From the NCBI GenBank assembly GCA_021234155.1, contig JAJEKV010000040.1:9097541-9161540 (forward strand): a stretch of 64,000 nt of DNA, written 5' to 3'. This DNA comes from Isoetes taiwanensis. Lineage: Eukaryota; Streptophyta; Lycopodiopsida; Isoetales; Isoetaceae. Both the position numbers and the translations under genes were made by a program. The notes under the pieces were generated by a model that had not been told where the DNA came from, searched no databases, and saw nothing but the letters and a program-made list of their open reading frames with translations. Shown in pieces: positions 47,270-60,100 of the stretch; the first letter of the stretch is position 1; each line of letters begins with the position of its first letter.

Positions 47270-50200
47270 CAAACTATTCGAAGATGCAAGGGTTTACACC
47301 ACACTAGCACAGCACTATTCTATTCGAAGATGTAAGGGCCACATAGCACCATTTCGTTATCTACTTGACAACACAAACAGCAATTTTCATTGTCTTATTA
47401 CTGCTTAGGGAGGGTGGCCATTGGCAAATCCTTATAAGCCCATAAATGGAATGGCAGCCTTTAAATGCTATATGCATGTTACCTCGCAGCTTGCCCAGCG
47501 AGATATAATGTTTGCACAATCAAGTATGTTTTTGTAACTCACGATTGTTGAAGGTTTTGTGCTATATTCGTATGAAAATATGTAGAATCTTGATCTTGAG
47601 ACATCTAGGTTTTGGTAAGAAATTATATAAGGGTTTCTCAATTGTTGATAGCAGGATAGGATGGCGTGTCTTGGATAGCAACCAGGGGATCGTGATTCAA
47701 TTTGGGTCTACTTGGCGGGTGTGCGGGTGCGGCATGTGGATCGCGATAGGGAGGCGGTTTTGTTTGCTTCATCTTGAAGGGCCCGGCGCCTGAGATGGCG
47801 GTTTGTTGTTAATGGTTTTGTTTTGTTCATACACGTTTTCCATCATATCGATGAAGAAGCGGTGAAAAGGCTCAGCTGCCATATGTACATGTCTCTGTTT
47901 GTAGGTTCCATAATACATTTGATTCTAGCTCTGCCTGCAGACTCATAATTCCTCTGCCATGCCCAATTTTTGCAATGGCCCGGGGAGGTAGGTGATGTCT
48001 CTGATACTAGGGCTGTCGAGCATGATGTCAAAAGTTTCTTTGATGCCCTTTCATCGTGCAGTGATAGAAGATGTGTGGCTGATCACGGTTACTGGAGAGG
48101 GATCTTACGCATATCACCTTCATGTCAAGTTGTCTTTGAGAGCATGTTATCACGACACCAAAGGCCATGAATGAGGCTATTAAGAGGATTTTTAATTGTT
48201 GCCTTCGAACTAGCTAGTCTTGGTAATTGCGCAAAGTCCTCAAGGATAACAAGCTACTGTTTTTTGAGGGTATGGTGGGGTATTGTATGAAGGATATAGG
48301 TAAGGTGCACTACTCTTGCCATCTCCATAACATATCACGAATCCATGATTGAAGAAGGGAAGGATCTCTATCTAAAGATGGGATCTTTGGGAACACAAAG
48401 GGTTTTGTGTGTGTTGGACAATAGGAACCTATTGAATAAGGCCGCTCACTTTGTATTTTACCATGGTGGCATAAATTCTCTCTAGCTTGACATTTACTAT
48501 TTGTAGGATGCTCGAGAGTGGAAAGTACACTTTGAGCATTAGCTGGATATTCCTTGACGTTGCTCATGTGGTGAGCCGCAGTCACGTGATGCACAGGAGG
48601 GTTCTCTTGAACCCCGCCCAATGCATGCCATCGATGTCGGGGACTATCCTGTTGGTTTTACTGCGGGGTGTGGATGTGGAGCGGAATAGTCACGAAGCCC
48701 GGGGAATATTGGGATGATTACATGCCACACGAAGGTTGGATTGTAACTTTGAGGATCTTAGTGATCCATCCTTTAGCCTAAAGTAGAAATCCAAGACCAT
48801 GATGTGGATTACATCCCCATTCATCTTTGAAGACCACCTGCATTAGCTGTTGGGTAACTCCATATGTGGTTTCTTTTTGTTGTACAATTTCAATTGTGTA
48901 TTTGTTTCTATTTTTTTCTTGAGCATGGTTTGTGGTGGTGATGCCTTCTTATGGGGGTTGGAATGGAGAGCAATGGAAATTTCGGGGGTAGATGGGCCAT
49001 CTGTTTTGAGCTTAGAGCCCTTTTTGATAAGCTTTAGAATTGATGCATCGGCCTGATCCTCGAGTATCCTCGGAAGGCTAAACATGTTTTTAGTCGCGAG
49101 GAGTTCATATCAAACATTGTGCGAGGTTTGATTCAGAGGCCCCGAAGTGCGGCTTCACTTAGGATCTCGAGGAGGCGTTGTGAGGTTTTATCTTTGCTAT
49201 TGATTAGGCCGGTTTCTAGTGTTTCTTAGGGAGCAACTTGGGGCCTCGATGTGCTGTTATGCGCACTAAGATCACACATGAGCCTTGCTAGGGGTCTATT
49301 GATCCAAGAATCCGCCCGGATAATAGTGTCATCAAGTGAGACATCTGGAGAACCTATGAATTGAGCTTTATCTTCTTGATGTTGTCGCGTAATCAAGTTG
49401 TTATGCGATTACCATGTTAGTGGCATTTGTGCAGTGTACATTATGGACTTGATGAATATGTAATGCTTGTTATTACGATGCCTTGTTTTTCCCCTTGGAC
49501 TAGTTTTCTTATTGTGCATGGCCATGGTTACTAAGACTTGTAGACTTTGGTGGGCTTGGCCCCTCATATAAGGGTGATCCCCTCTGTGTAGGGTGTCCTT
49601 ATGCTGGATAAACATTGGCATTGCCCAGGTGTTCAATCCCGGGCCTTGATGGTCTCCATTTGTTGTATTAAGAGGTATTGTCCTTTATCATCTTAAAGCG
49701 CTATGTATAGGGATCATCCGGATGCATGCCAGGCCGGGTTGCAACTTGGAGTGGCGTCGGTGACACATGTCGTCGTCCTATGCATAGACTTAATACTATT
49801 AATGAGGAAATGTAGCATGAGCAGGTGAACGTGAGCATTTGGATTTGAATTGGGGTTACAATTCCCGGGCTCATGTCACATTGGAGACGGTTGTTGTTAT
49901 GCTAGGGTCTACAATTGATGATGTATAGGTATGGCGATGTGTTGTATACATACCATAGTCTTTGTATACAATGCTAACCAATGGTGCACGGTCTTTAGGC
50001 ACTCTCTTTAAAAGCAGGTCAAGCGAGAGGTTGATTGACCCAAATTGACTTGTTAAGAGCGAACGAGGATCTATGGAGAGAGAATATTCCATGAACTATG
50101 CCACAATCATAGGGCCTACAAAAATAATACATGCTCTAGCATAACCTACACTCGAGCTTAATAACAACTCTGTTGTCAAAGCGATGAGTCTTGGGTATCA

Positions 50201-50600
50201 GGTGGTAGGACCTCCATAAAAAGGATACAGGCAGCCCATTGAAGGTTGCATTAATGATTGCATTAAAGTCTCGACATATAAATGACATGAAAGGCAGCAA
50301 TTATAATCAAATTTGTTGAATAATCTATATTTAAGCGTCGTCTATAATCATTGATGAATTTACAAAGGTTCTCATTTATATTATCAAATTCTTGTAAAAT
50401 GAAACAACACACTCAAAAAGTGTTTATAGAAAACTAAAATGAAGAATGAATTTGCAGTTTGGAGATCTCAAAAAACACGCAATGATACACCTAATTATGA
50501 TAATCATAAGTTCCAAAACAAATCGAAAGCAATAAAGTCTTACCATCACATGCACTAGTTTGATGCACTTTCCCTCTTCTATACCATATACAACAATAGC
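47270..50600. other. Unassigned region, probably decayed repeats
   Basis: Many short frames exist on both strands with no match to a known family. Gene-like composition around 47640-49700 (for example EDQADASILKLIKKGSK on the minus strand, 48980-49060) suggests old coding-type transposon sequence. A (TATTC)n tract at about 50607-50630 closes the region and is the same pentamer as the LINE-A tail, hinting at a decayed plus-strand LINE-A copy, without direct protein support. Confidence 0.3.
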
Positions 50601-52655
50601 ATACTATTCTATACTATTCTATTCTATTCTTCAATAGCATATACCTCTTCTTCCTCATTTCATATGCCGTCACATGAATTCTCTTGGCTGAAAAGAGATG
50701 TGAGATATCACACCATACAACAAGTTTCTCAATCTCTTGGTGCCAACCTCCCATTCCATACGCATTTTTTTTTTTTTTGTGCCACTCTCTCATCTTTCTT
50801 TCTTTTCCTAGCTGCATGATTAGTTCCCTTTCCTTTCTCTTGCGTTAGCTTGTTACGCCTTTATATGATCGCTTTTTTTTGCTTCTTAATTTTTTTGGTC
50901 AGCTCTCTCCCTAGCTTCCTCTTCTTGTATAGTCTTTATCCAACCATCACTAGTAAGGAAATGCTTATTTCCTAAATCAAAGCAACATTCTATTCCTTTT
51001 ACGCTATAAAATCCAATAAAGACAAAACATCCATAACTTCATGTACAAAATCTAAAACATATCGATTAATTAGATAAAGATAGATAATAAATCTCTTGGA
51101 GACACTTGCATCTTGGACTAGCTCCCTGATTGCAATTGCAAGAATATTCATCAAAATTTCTAAACCTTGATTACGCTAGTAAAAATAAAGATAAAGACAT
51201 CAACATCAAAGTAGACATGTCGAGGAACACCTCTCTTGGAGCAAAGAGGAATACATAATGTCTATATTACACAAAAGACCTCACACTTTCATAAACTTCG
51301 AATCAATACACCTAGGCGGTTATCGGAATAAGTAGAGTAAACATGTTTCATCACATAGCTTAACACAGTCAATATGCAAGCCTCCTCATCGGGATATTGC
51401 TCTTGTGTAGCTCCTTTCCATTGAAAAATGTTGCAACAATTTGTTGCACATTAGGAATGCATCTTGATCCTCTGGTGACACAACATCATGGATAGGAGTC
51501 TTATCCATCTTAACATCCTTTAGGAACTTCTCAATTGGTTCCATACATTTTCTAGACAAATTCATCATTGAGCTCACGAAAATGAAATGTAGTAATGGTA
51601 GAATCGAGGCATACATGTGTCTCCTTGGAACAAAAGAAGCTAACGTTGTAGGCATTGCTTGTTTCTTACATTACTCCATGCCAGCGTGAGAACAAGGATA
51701 TTGATCTGAATCTTGTTCCTGCTGATCATGAGATAACAATTTTCATGCTTGTCATAGTGGCGAGACATTTATCTTTTTCGTCTTCACCAAAGATATGAAA
51801 TCTCTAAAAAGGAGACCCAAATGCGGTATCACGAAACCCTAAGGTATGCAGGCTAAACCTTATGCCTCAATCTATAAATGCTTGTGCCATCCTCCTGCTA
51901 AGGGAAGAGGCGATAAAATTTATCACAAACTTTCAAAACACGTCAATGCATAGGATGGTCCTTATCTGCGAGAATAAATAAAATTCTTCCTCATGTGCTA
52001 AGATTTCTGCTTTCCGCTTGAAATCAGTTCAAAAATTGATTATAGCAAATCCATAGATCATAAAAGGGACCAAGGCTAGAGGCTGCAAGACAAGTTGTAT
52101 GGTCCACTAATTCAAACATGTCGAGGGGCATCAACGCCATCGCTTGCATGCTACCCAAATGGCTTGGTTTCTTGAGCTCATTACCTTCAATATGCGTTAG
52201 GATACACCATATATCGAGCTACGAGAGGTTTTACCATTTCATATTTTGAAAGTTAGCTTAACCGTGGCTAACCTTAAATCTTAATCGATCATGAGATTAT
52301 TAGTGGAAACATGTTAGCTTAACCATGTCTAGCCTTAAATCTGTGGATAGAAGATAACAATTAGTTATGAAACAATTAAATGATGTATATCTTGAGTTAC
52401 AACGCATTCTTATATGTAGATTTCAAAGGCAAGTTCATTTCTAAGTTAAAATCTGAAACATAAGAGTTACCTGTTTCTCACAGACGTCTATACTATCACA
52501 ATAAAACTTACCCTTATACAACCTTATACAAGTAAAAAAAAGGACCAGCATAAAGAATCTTCCCATAATAAGCATTTGAACTAGCTACTGAAACTGAAAT
52601 GCCAATATACTTAGAGCAGAATTCTTACATCAGAAAATGTATGAAAAAGGTAAAG
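50600..52655. other. AT-rich unassigned region
   Basis: AT-rich, with T runs (50767-50780) and a TATTC microsatellite at its left edge. A minus-strand frame of 89 codons (51386-51655) has no recognised family; it lies downstream, in the minus sense, of the DDE transposase remnant and could be further debris of that element. Nothing else is supported. Confidence 0.3.
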
Positions 52656-52659
52656 TTAG

Positions 52660-53255
52660 AAGCTATCTCGGAACATGTGAATCATCCAAATGGTCATCAT
52701 AGTCATGTGCACCCAAATTACTCTCATCGTCCTCTTGAGCATCTATAGCTTGTCGAATGTAGGCGAGGTAAAGCCCATCTCTAACAGCATGATTAAGTGG
52801 CAAAAGTAGACTCATCATATTCTTGACCTTCGAGTGGCGCATCTACAACAATTCTCGTTGAGAAGGTAGAAGCGATAAAGGCATCTATGATAGCAGGATT
52901 AAGTGGCCAAATTCCAGTGGCTTTAAACCCAGTTCTAATCTTAATGTGTGAGGCATGTTGCCAATGTTTTAGAAATCAGACCTGCTCGAATGGTCCAAAT
53001 ACAACCACATCAAGTGGCTGCATTTTGTGAGAAGTATGGGGAGGTAAAATAATTAGGTGAATCCCCAAGGATCTGGCTAGAATAACCATCTCATCATTTA
53101 CATGGCTGCCATGGCCATCTAAAATGATAAGATGGGGGTTATCTTTATCAATCCCTCTAGGCACATTAGACTTAAAATGCTCTCTCAGCCAAACCATGAA
53201 CAACCCTGTAGTCATCCATGCCTTAGGCTGAACTGACATACCAGCTCAAACCTCA
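52660..53255 (-). pseudogene. DDE transposase fragment, pogo/jerky (Tc1-mariner) type
   Basis: The minus strand reads SVQPKAWMTTGLFMVWL, LIILDGHGSHV, LPPHTSHKMQPLDV, VFGPFEQ and, after one frame change near 52975, IKIRTGFKATGIWPLNP. These are the second half of the DDE_1 domain (the LDGHGSH Asp and the PLD Asp of the DDD triad) and its conserved tail. The N-terminal helix-turn-helix DNA-binding domain and the first catalytic Asp are absent: the sequence upstream (53256 onwards) does not match. Cut-and-paste transposase in its intact form; a broken remnant here. Confidence 0.85.
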
Positions 53256-54570
53256 CAATTGACAACATGATTAGCCCTAAGTCTAATTTCTTTAAAGATG
53301 TAGCAGTTAGGAATAGCATTACACGAGGCATTGCATCAGGGTTAAAACATCACCATTGGCGATTCCATCACTATCTCATGGATAGCCCTACTTTCTTTCT
53401 TTGCTATAACCCTCAAGCCACTAATCTTTCTGTTTTGAATTCCGGTTTAGATGCAGCGTTCCAAATGTGGCTTGGCTCAAAATTGGAATGACTATAAACT
53501 TCTTCCAATGTTGTGTAGAAGAGCCTCTATTTTGTAGAATTCATGGCTCGTGCTCTCGCCATATCCAAAGTTCCCGGTTGATCTCAGTGCAATATCAGAA
53601 TGCCTTCTCTTGATTAATTTCCATCACTTATCTTTTGATTGCCCCTCATCGAACCAATTCGGAAAACTCATTTAAAAGCCTTTCTAGGAAAGTAAAAATC
53701 ACCTGAAAAAAATCTCTGGTCGCCGAGATATGAAGCTCCAAATTTTGGCCAGCAAAACTACCCAGAAATTATTGCTGCTGCCTCCTTCTAGAAACCCTCA
53801 CAAAAATCTATGCCCTTTGCATTTGTCCTGAGATTTTTATAATTTTAACACATACCAAGTATGTATTATTGGTACAATACCCCAAAATATATAATGTATA
53901 ATATGGCCAAGGTACCCGGAAGCTGTCACATTCTTCCCTTTTTAAAATTCAACTCATGTCCTCATGGGTGGATTAAAAAATCAATAGAGCTGTTTTGCGG
54001 TCCATTATAGACTAGAACCTCATGATCTATTAAGCATCAATATCAGCTTGTCACATCTCAAATGCATACTATGTATCATGTGCAAGCGTATTCCAAGATC
54101 ATATAATCCTTTTAGCACGTAATTGTTTTCACTACTTCAGTTCAATGTGATAATTACATTCCAAGAGGAGATTAACTAGTCTCACCATTCTAATTCACCT
54201 TCCAGGAACAATATATTAAACATCTATAGAATAGCCTCCATTTTATGGGCTTGACATCTTAATCCTCATTCAATATACCATCAAACGAATGAAAATTTAT
54301 CTTTTAGGAGTAATCCATCCTTGTCAAACATAATTACATCATCATCCAAGTCTTAAATGACGGAAGCTCTACTCTGCAATCCAAAATGGTGCCTCTCCAA
54401 ACTTGAAAGTTCAAAGCTAGCTGCATACAAGTGATTTAAGCTAAAGAAAGGTACCTATTAGATAGCTCCAATGTCTGACCCTTCTAGAACTCAATCTAAC
54501 ATACCTCTAAGTTTAGAAATAACTCAATTATTACTTAATAGATATATTCTATGCATAATGCATCCATAGC
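53256..54570. other. Unassigned sequence with LTR-like text
   Basis: No gene recognised. Around 53910-53965 the sequence AGCTGTCACATTCTTCCC followed by TTTTTAAAATTC resembles U5/PBS-side text of plant LTR retrotransposons, but no ends or coding parts accompany it. The open frame at 53267-53491 has no family match. Confidence 0.3.
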
Positions 54571-54573
54571 AAT

Positions 54574-54594
54574 AAGAATAGAATAGAATAGAAT
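54574..54594 (-). repeat. (TTCTA)n tail of LINE-A
   Basis: On the plus strand AATAGAATAGAATAGAATTG, that is about four TTCTA units on the minus strand, lies exactly at the 3' end of LINE-A copy 2. The same pentamer occurs at 35911-35933 and 50607-50630. Confidence 0.6.
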
Positions 54595-55021
54595 TGTTTT
54601 TATCGTCCACGGAGACCAATCGGCCTATGGGACCCAATACAAAAAGCCTTGGCCGATCCACATTCTTGCCAGAAGGGTTTTAGAGGAGAAAAACGGTGGC
54701 GGCAATAAGGCTGTGACATCAATTAAATGGTTGGTTGGGGGCATATCGAGAGCCCTCAAGTCCGATACTTCTGAATGTATGATCAGGAGTGGCGCGCGAA
54801 GTGGAGTGCCCGATATCATGTGTAGCGGCTCATCGGGTCTAATCAAGCCCGAGCATGGCGTGTCCAGAATCGATCATATCTTTGGGCAGCTCACGGAAAG
54901 TGTGACACTCATCCTCAACAGCTCCCGTTTGGCAGCACTGACAAACCCTATCCTGACGTGGCTCCCCAATCCATCGACCTGTCTCAATCCGGAGATGGTG
55001 GGCACCTGTGCGAATGGAGGC

Positions 55022-55035
55022 GATATGCCTGCGCT
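55022..55035 (+). repeat. Target-site duplication, left copy, for LINE-B
   Basis: GATATGCCTGCGCT, 14 bp, identical to 61478-61491. It borders the 5' end of LINE-B, and in the minus sense the same bases belong to the LINE-A coding sequence (RRHI). Confidence 0.95.
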
Positions 55036-55444
55036 GGGAGAAAACGATGGCGGTTGGCGGTGGCGCTCCGAATTTTCCTGAGCGCTTGCACGGTGCGCCA
55101 TGGTAAGGGTATTCACGATTCTAGAACAAGGGGCTCGGCATTCATGTGGATGGCTTCAAGGAGAACCAAATGAACTATGGAATTCACTGGTTATGCAGCA
55201 GTTCTTCCCTGATCATCTTTTTACCTACATTTTTTCGCATAATCTTGAGGAACCGGTTCTTGCAGAAGAATCTTGGTTAGGAGAATTTGTGGGGGATAGA
55301 AATGCTGCTGCTACTGGTGTTTTTTGGGTTTTTTGTGATTGGCAAAATGAAAAAATATCAGTCAGAATTTATTCATAAAAAAACAAAAAGTTGAACGCGC
55401 AGCACTGCAAATTTGGTTAGAAGTAGTTGTAGTTCGGTTAGTTT

Positions 55445-57180
55445 GCAATGGAAAACAAAAAAAATATTTCGGACAATGGGATGGTATGTCAGGTTTCAGA
55501 TTCTGAACAGAATGATCTAACAATGATTGCCAAAAGGATATGCATCATGTCGGACAATGAAAAAGAGAAATTGGCACAAATATTAATGGATTTGGGCTCT
55601 GTTAAAAGTCGAGAATTTAAGCGAGGCTCATTATGGTGCTAAAAATTGGGAAAGGAAAAGGAAGTTGAAGGGAATTCCGACCTTACGGTAGCCTTTGGAG
55701 ATTTCTTTACCTATCTAACGGAACCCGAGTTGGAGTCGAGAGAAGGCAACGGAAACATAGTAGCGACGAACTAACATTTGGGGATGGGGCGGTTCAAAAG
55801 CGTGAGAACATTGTGAAACCAATTAAGGAACATTTGAACCATTTGCAAGAGGGAAGAAAGGCTGGAATTGTAGAGCAAAAGGCAAAACATGTTTTCCACG
55901 GTAAAATCACGAAAAACCCATTAAATGGAAGCTAGACTAAAACAAATGGCCAATCGGCGATGGTGGTATGTAAGGCATGAGGGGAGTGAAACTCCCAATG
56001 ATAAAAACCCGAGCTTCGAAAAGCTAGTTGACAGACATTTCAATTTCAAAAATCTACGGCTTGATTTTCCTTTTTTATTGTGGAATGTGGAAATGAAATT
56101 TACATCAAAATCTTTGCTCAAGCGAGGGACACGATCCGAAGGCAAACACTCAAATCTTCTTCCAAAAATGGTATCCGGCCTTTGATCCTCGGGATATTAG
56201 CGACTTTTCCACCCTGCATGGACTTGAGTTCAAGGCCTTAGCCCAATTCTTTGGAGTGAGGAGATTCTAAAAATTTGTTTAGGGAATTAGGTGACTTCAT
56301 TGGTATGGAAACAATGCGGATCAACCCCAAAGTGCAGGTCCAATTGGATCTTCTCAAGCCAATTCACGAAAAGAATTGACTCTTGTGATTACTTTGGGTT
56401 CTTGAAATGCCTTCCCTGCTTTATGGCGGCTTGCGGTGCATGTGTATCGGTTACGGTGCGAGATGCAAAGGCTTTGTAGAGAGGAAAACAAATGTTGAGC
56501 CCCTAATCGATTGGGTCACTCCTTATAAAAAGCCTTCTTGACCCTTAAGAAGAAAAATGTTAATGGAAGTGTGAAAAAAGAAAGGCTCCCAAGCGGAGAA
56601 TTAGAGAGGAGAGGAAAAGCGGGCCCGGAACATTGTTGGCCCAAAAAAAAGGGAAAATGACTTGGATTAGAAAATCTGATGAAGGGAGTGTCAAGGTTCT
56701 GAACAGAGGAATTACAATTAGGGAACCCTCGTCAGGGAAGAGCTCTCCAAATTCTCCTAATTCTCCTAATTCCCCCTCTACTCGGGAAAAGGGGGAATGT
56801 TCCCATAAAATATCTGAATTTCCTGTTCAGAATCTCTTTCCAGGTCGGGTTGAGCCTCAGATGGAAGGAACTGGTGAGCTTTTCAAGCAACAGGCCAGTG
56901 TCCTTAAGCCAAGTGAAAAATGATGATCCCGGTGAGCTTTTCAAGCAACAGCCTGGATCCCCCAGACCCTCCAGCACTATTCTGGATGAACATCATGACA
57001 TGAAGATGATTGAGAGTGACTCCAATGAGGAAATTCTTCCTACTAATGACCTTGTCATGTCATCCCCTTCACAACCTGGTGTTGAAGAGTTTTTTACTCC
57101 ACAGACAACCAGGAAAAAGAACAAAAAAATGGTCCTCTTTAATTTAGATGGGCCTGCCTCTAATACAAGAAACAAATCTT
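55445..57180 (+). pseudogene. LINE-B ORF1 (DUF4283-like RNA-binding protein), frames broken
   Basis: ORF1 proteins coat the LINE RNA. A start at 55448 opens MENKKNISDNG..., and further pieces read FQKWYPAFDPR (56160), ELGDFIGMETMRINPKVQVQLDLLKP (56285-56360, split here over frames) and a Ser/Pro/Asn-rich stretch with NSPNSPNSPS (56745-56775). The FQKWYP...GD.IG order is that of the DUF4283 domain of plant LINE ORF1. A 45-bp stretch near 56870 (GTGAGCTTTTCAAGCAACAG) is repeated at 56931, and the tail ends at 57185 next to the ORF2 start. At least four frame breaks are present. Confidence 0.75.
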
Positions 57181-57181
57181 T

Positions 57182-60100
57182 ATGAAGATTGTCTGCTGGA
57201 ATCTAAGAGGAATAAGGAAGGAAGGAAGGTACTTTTATCGTAAAGGGTCCTTTGAAAAGAAAAAGGGCTCTCATTGCAATTCAGGAAATGAAGGCGGATC
57301 TCATTTTATTACAGGAACACAGACTTCCCCCTTTTGAATCTTCAAAATTGGGGGATTGGATTTGTCCAGGCAGTGGCTCTACATGGGCTGCAGCCAATGG
57401 CACCAAGGGTGGAATTTGTACAATATGGAAAGGATTTTCTTCTTCTGGATCATATGTGTCCCCCCTGGGTAGATGGTCTGTTAGCTTTCTCAACATCAAA
57501 GGTCATTTGACTGGAATAATAAATGTCTATGCTTCCACGAACCTCATGAAGAAAATGCAATGGAGGGAAATGAATTTCTGGATAGATCAGCAAAATCATG
57601 TTCATAATTGGCTGCTAGCAGGAGATTTCAATAATACTCCCCTGTGGGATCAAAAGCTGGGAAAAAAGATCAATATGACTAAGAATGAGAGAGGTGAATG
57701 GGATAAATTGGTTGGCAAATTTATCTACCATCCCCCCTCCTCATCAGCCACATATTCTTGGAGTAATAAGAAAAGGGCCGAAAAAAGAACATTTTGTTTG
57801 TTAGATAGATTTTACACTCTCTCGGTTGACACGGATTTGTGGGATCGGGGTTGTCATTAAGTCGAGGTGTAGTAGTTCTATCTCGACCGTTTTCCTCAAG
57901 TTATGGAGACTCTTGTCCTTTCTTCTTCCGAGCTACAGGTAAGTACTCCCTTCAAATTCAATGTTCAATTCTTTGCGGGTTCAGCAATTTTGCTCTAGCG
58001 AGGGAGTATTATATATCTCTCCCAAAGATTGGAAATAGCGGATCTATGATTGGGTTTGTCTGAGAAATTAAAAACCTTGAAACATTGGATTAAAAATGGG
58101 GGAAAGATTGGGCGAAAAAAGAAGAGGAAACAAAAGAATGAAATTTACATTGAAATGAAAAAGGTAAAAAGAATCTGTTTTTGGATAAAGATAATCGGAC
58201 CTTGCGGGGATCTAGAAAATCAACTGGAGATTAAAGTCAAACATGTGGAGGAAATGGAAACTCAGTCTTTGGCAATCAGAAGTAAGTGTCAGTATATCAA
58301 TTGTATGGATAAAAGTAGTTCCTCCTTCTTTTTCAGGGCTGCTAAGAGTCGGATCATCAATAATGGCATCATTTCAGTTCAAGATGATCAAGGGGAGAAT
58401 ATTCAAGGGCAACTTGAAATTCAAAGATTTTTTGCTCATAGATATCAGGAACTATTTGATAAGCAGCCAACATCTAGCATGATTGACTTGGATTCTGACT
58501 CCTCAATTGTCAATAATGAAGCCCTTATGGCTATTCCATAGAAAGAGGAGATTCTTCGTATCTTGAATTCGATGGCTTCTGGAAAAAGTCCGGGGCCTGA
58601 TGGCTTCCCCCCAGAATTCTTTAGAGAATTTTGGGATATAATGCAGGATGACTTTACAACTTTTGTGCAAGGAGCCTGGGTGGCAGATAGTTTACATCCT
58701 GCAATCAATGCTGGTCTAATTGCATTGGTTCCAAAGGTGGACCAACCTATGGCCTTTTCTGATTGGAGGCCAATCTCTTTGACCAACACCATTTATAAAG
58801 TTCTTGCAAAAATTTTAGCAAACAGGGTCAAGCCTACCCTGGAAAGCCTCATTAGTCCCCTACAGACTGCTTTCCTCCCTAGAAGGAGTATCCTTGACAA
58901 TTTCATTGGAGCCTATGAAGGATTACATTGGAGTAATCTAACCAAGCAGAATTGCATGCTCCTGAAACTTGATTTTAAAAGAGCATTTGATACTATTAAT
59001 TGGGATTTTCTAAACCGGTAATCAATTTGGTCCTTGCCTTCAACAAGGAGGCTAGATCTGCAGTCTTGATTAATGGCTGCCCCTCCTCTTTTTTCCCCTG
59101 CAAAAGAGGAGTGAGGCAAGGGTGTCCTCTGGCCCCTTACCTCTTTTTAATAGTTGCTGAGATGGTGACCAAGGTTACTCTCAAACTTCAGCAGAATGGA
59201 CAAATCAAAGGCCTCCAGATGCCAAATGAAGGTATGCCTCTTTCTTTGATGCAATATGCTGATGATACTTTCATTTTTCTGGAGGATGATGGGAAAAGCA
59301 TCTTTGCCTTCCTGTCTGCCATGGAGATCTTTGGCAAAGCCTCAGGAGTTTTATTCAACAGAGCCAAATGTACCATCCTCTTGGATTCTACTGAAAATAA
59401 AATTGCTGATATAGCAATTCTCGAGAAAGGGATGGCCACCAAGCTGTTGGGTCTTCCCCTTGCACCAAACATGAGTCTTCATGGTCTTTGGTCCCCTATT
59501 ACAAACAGGATTAAAAGAAAATTCATGATGTATCCTGCCTCTCTTTCATTGGCAGGAAGGGTTGAAATTGCCAACATAGTAATTACTAGCACGCACATCT
59601 ATTTTTCATCTGCAATTGTGGCTGACAAAGCAACCTATCAGGAAATTCAGACTGCCATTAGGAAGTTTATATGGCAAGGGGACTATAAAGTTGCTTGGCA
59701 GAATCTTACTGCACCTAAGGATTCTGGGGGCCTAGGATGCAAGGATCTTTTCAAACAGGCTCAGGCCCTAGCTGCAAAATTGATCTGGCGTGCTCTCTGG
59801 TCTCCTCATCTTTCTCCTGCCATGGCTTTTATCAGGTACTGGGTTCAGCAAACTAAACCTGTGGGAAGTAATTCAATTCAACATCAGCTCCCAGATTCGG
59901 CCTTCTATCGGTTAACAGGTGGCCCCATACATCTTCTATCATGGGCTTTTAGAGGCACGGAATGAAGTCTCCCATTGCTTTCATGCGAGATAATCTTCAC
60001 AAGGTTAGTTCAAATTTCATTTCTTTTGGCATCACAATTTACTTCCCTCTGAGGCGGGATGCTTGGCTCTCAAACATCAGAAAATATAAAGAATGGAGTG

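Larger units (their letters stand above)
54574..55035 (-). mobile_element. LINE-A copy 2, 3' end with zinc motif and pentanucleotide tail
   Basis: Minus strand from 55035: RRHIASIRTGAHHLRIETGRW, then a zinc-binding end with VCQCCQTGAVEDECHTF, the C-terminus of a LINE ORF2. It continues exactly from the RRHI reading at 61478-61500 on the far side of the LINE-B insertion. Downstream in the minus sense the sequence passes through a short untranslated part into a (TTCTA)n tract at 54574-54594, which looks like the element's tail in place of poly(A). Confidence 0.85.

Noticed and set aside
53267-53491. Plus-strand 74-codon frame as a gene
   Set aside because: No family resemblance, no neighbours to support it, and it lies in unassigned decayed sequence.
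55100-55378. 92-codon frame at the LINE-B 5' end as a separate gene
   Set aside because: It lies inside LINE-B between its 5' end and ORF1, and probably belongs to the element's leader or an ORF1 extension; no independent support.
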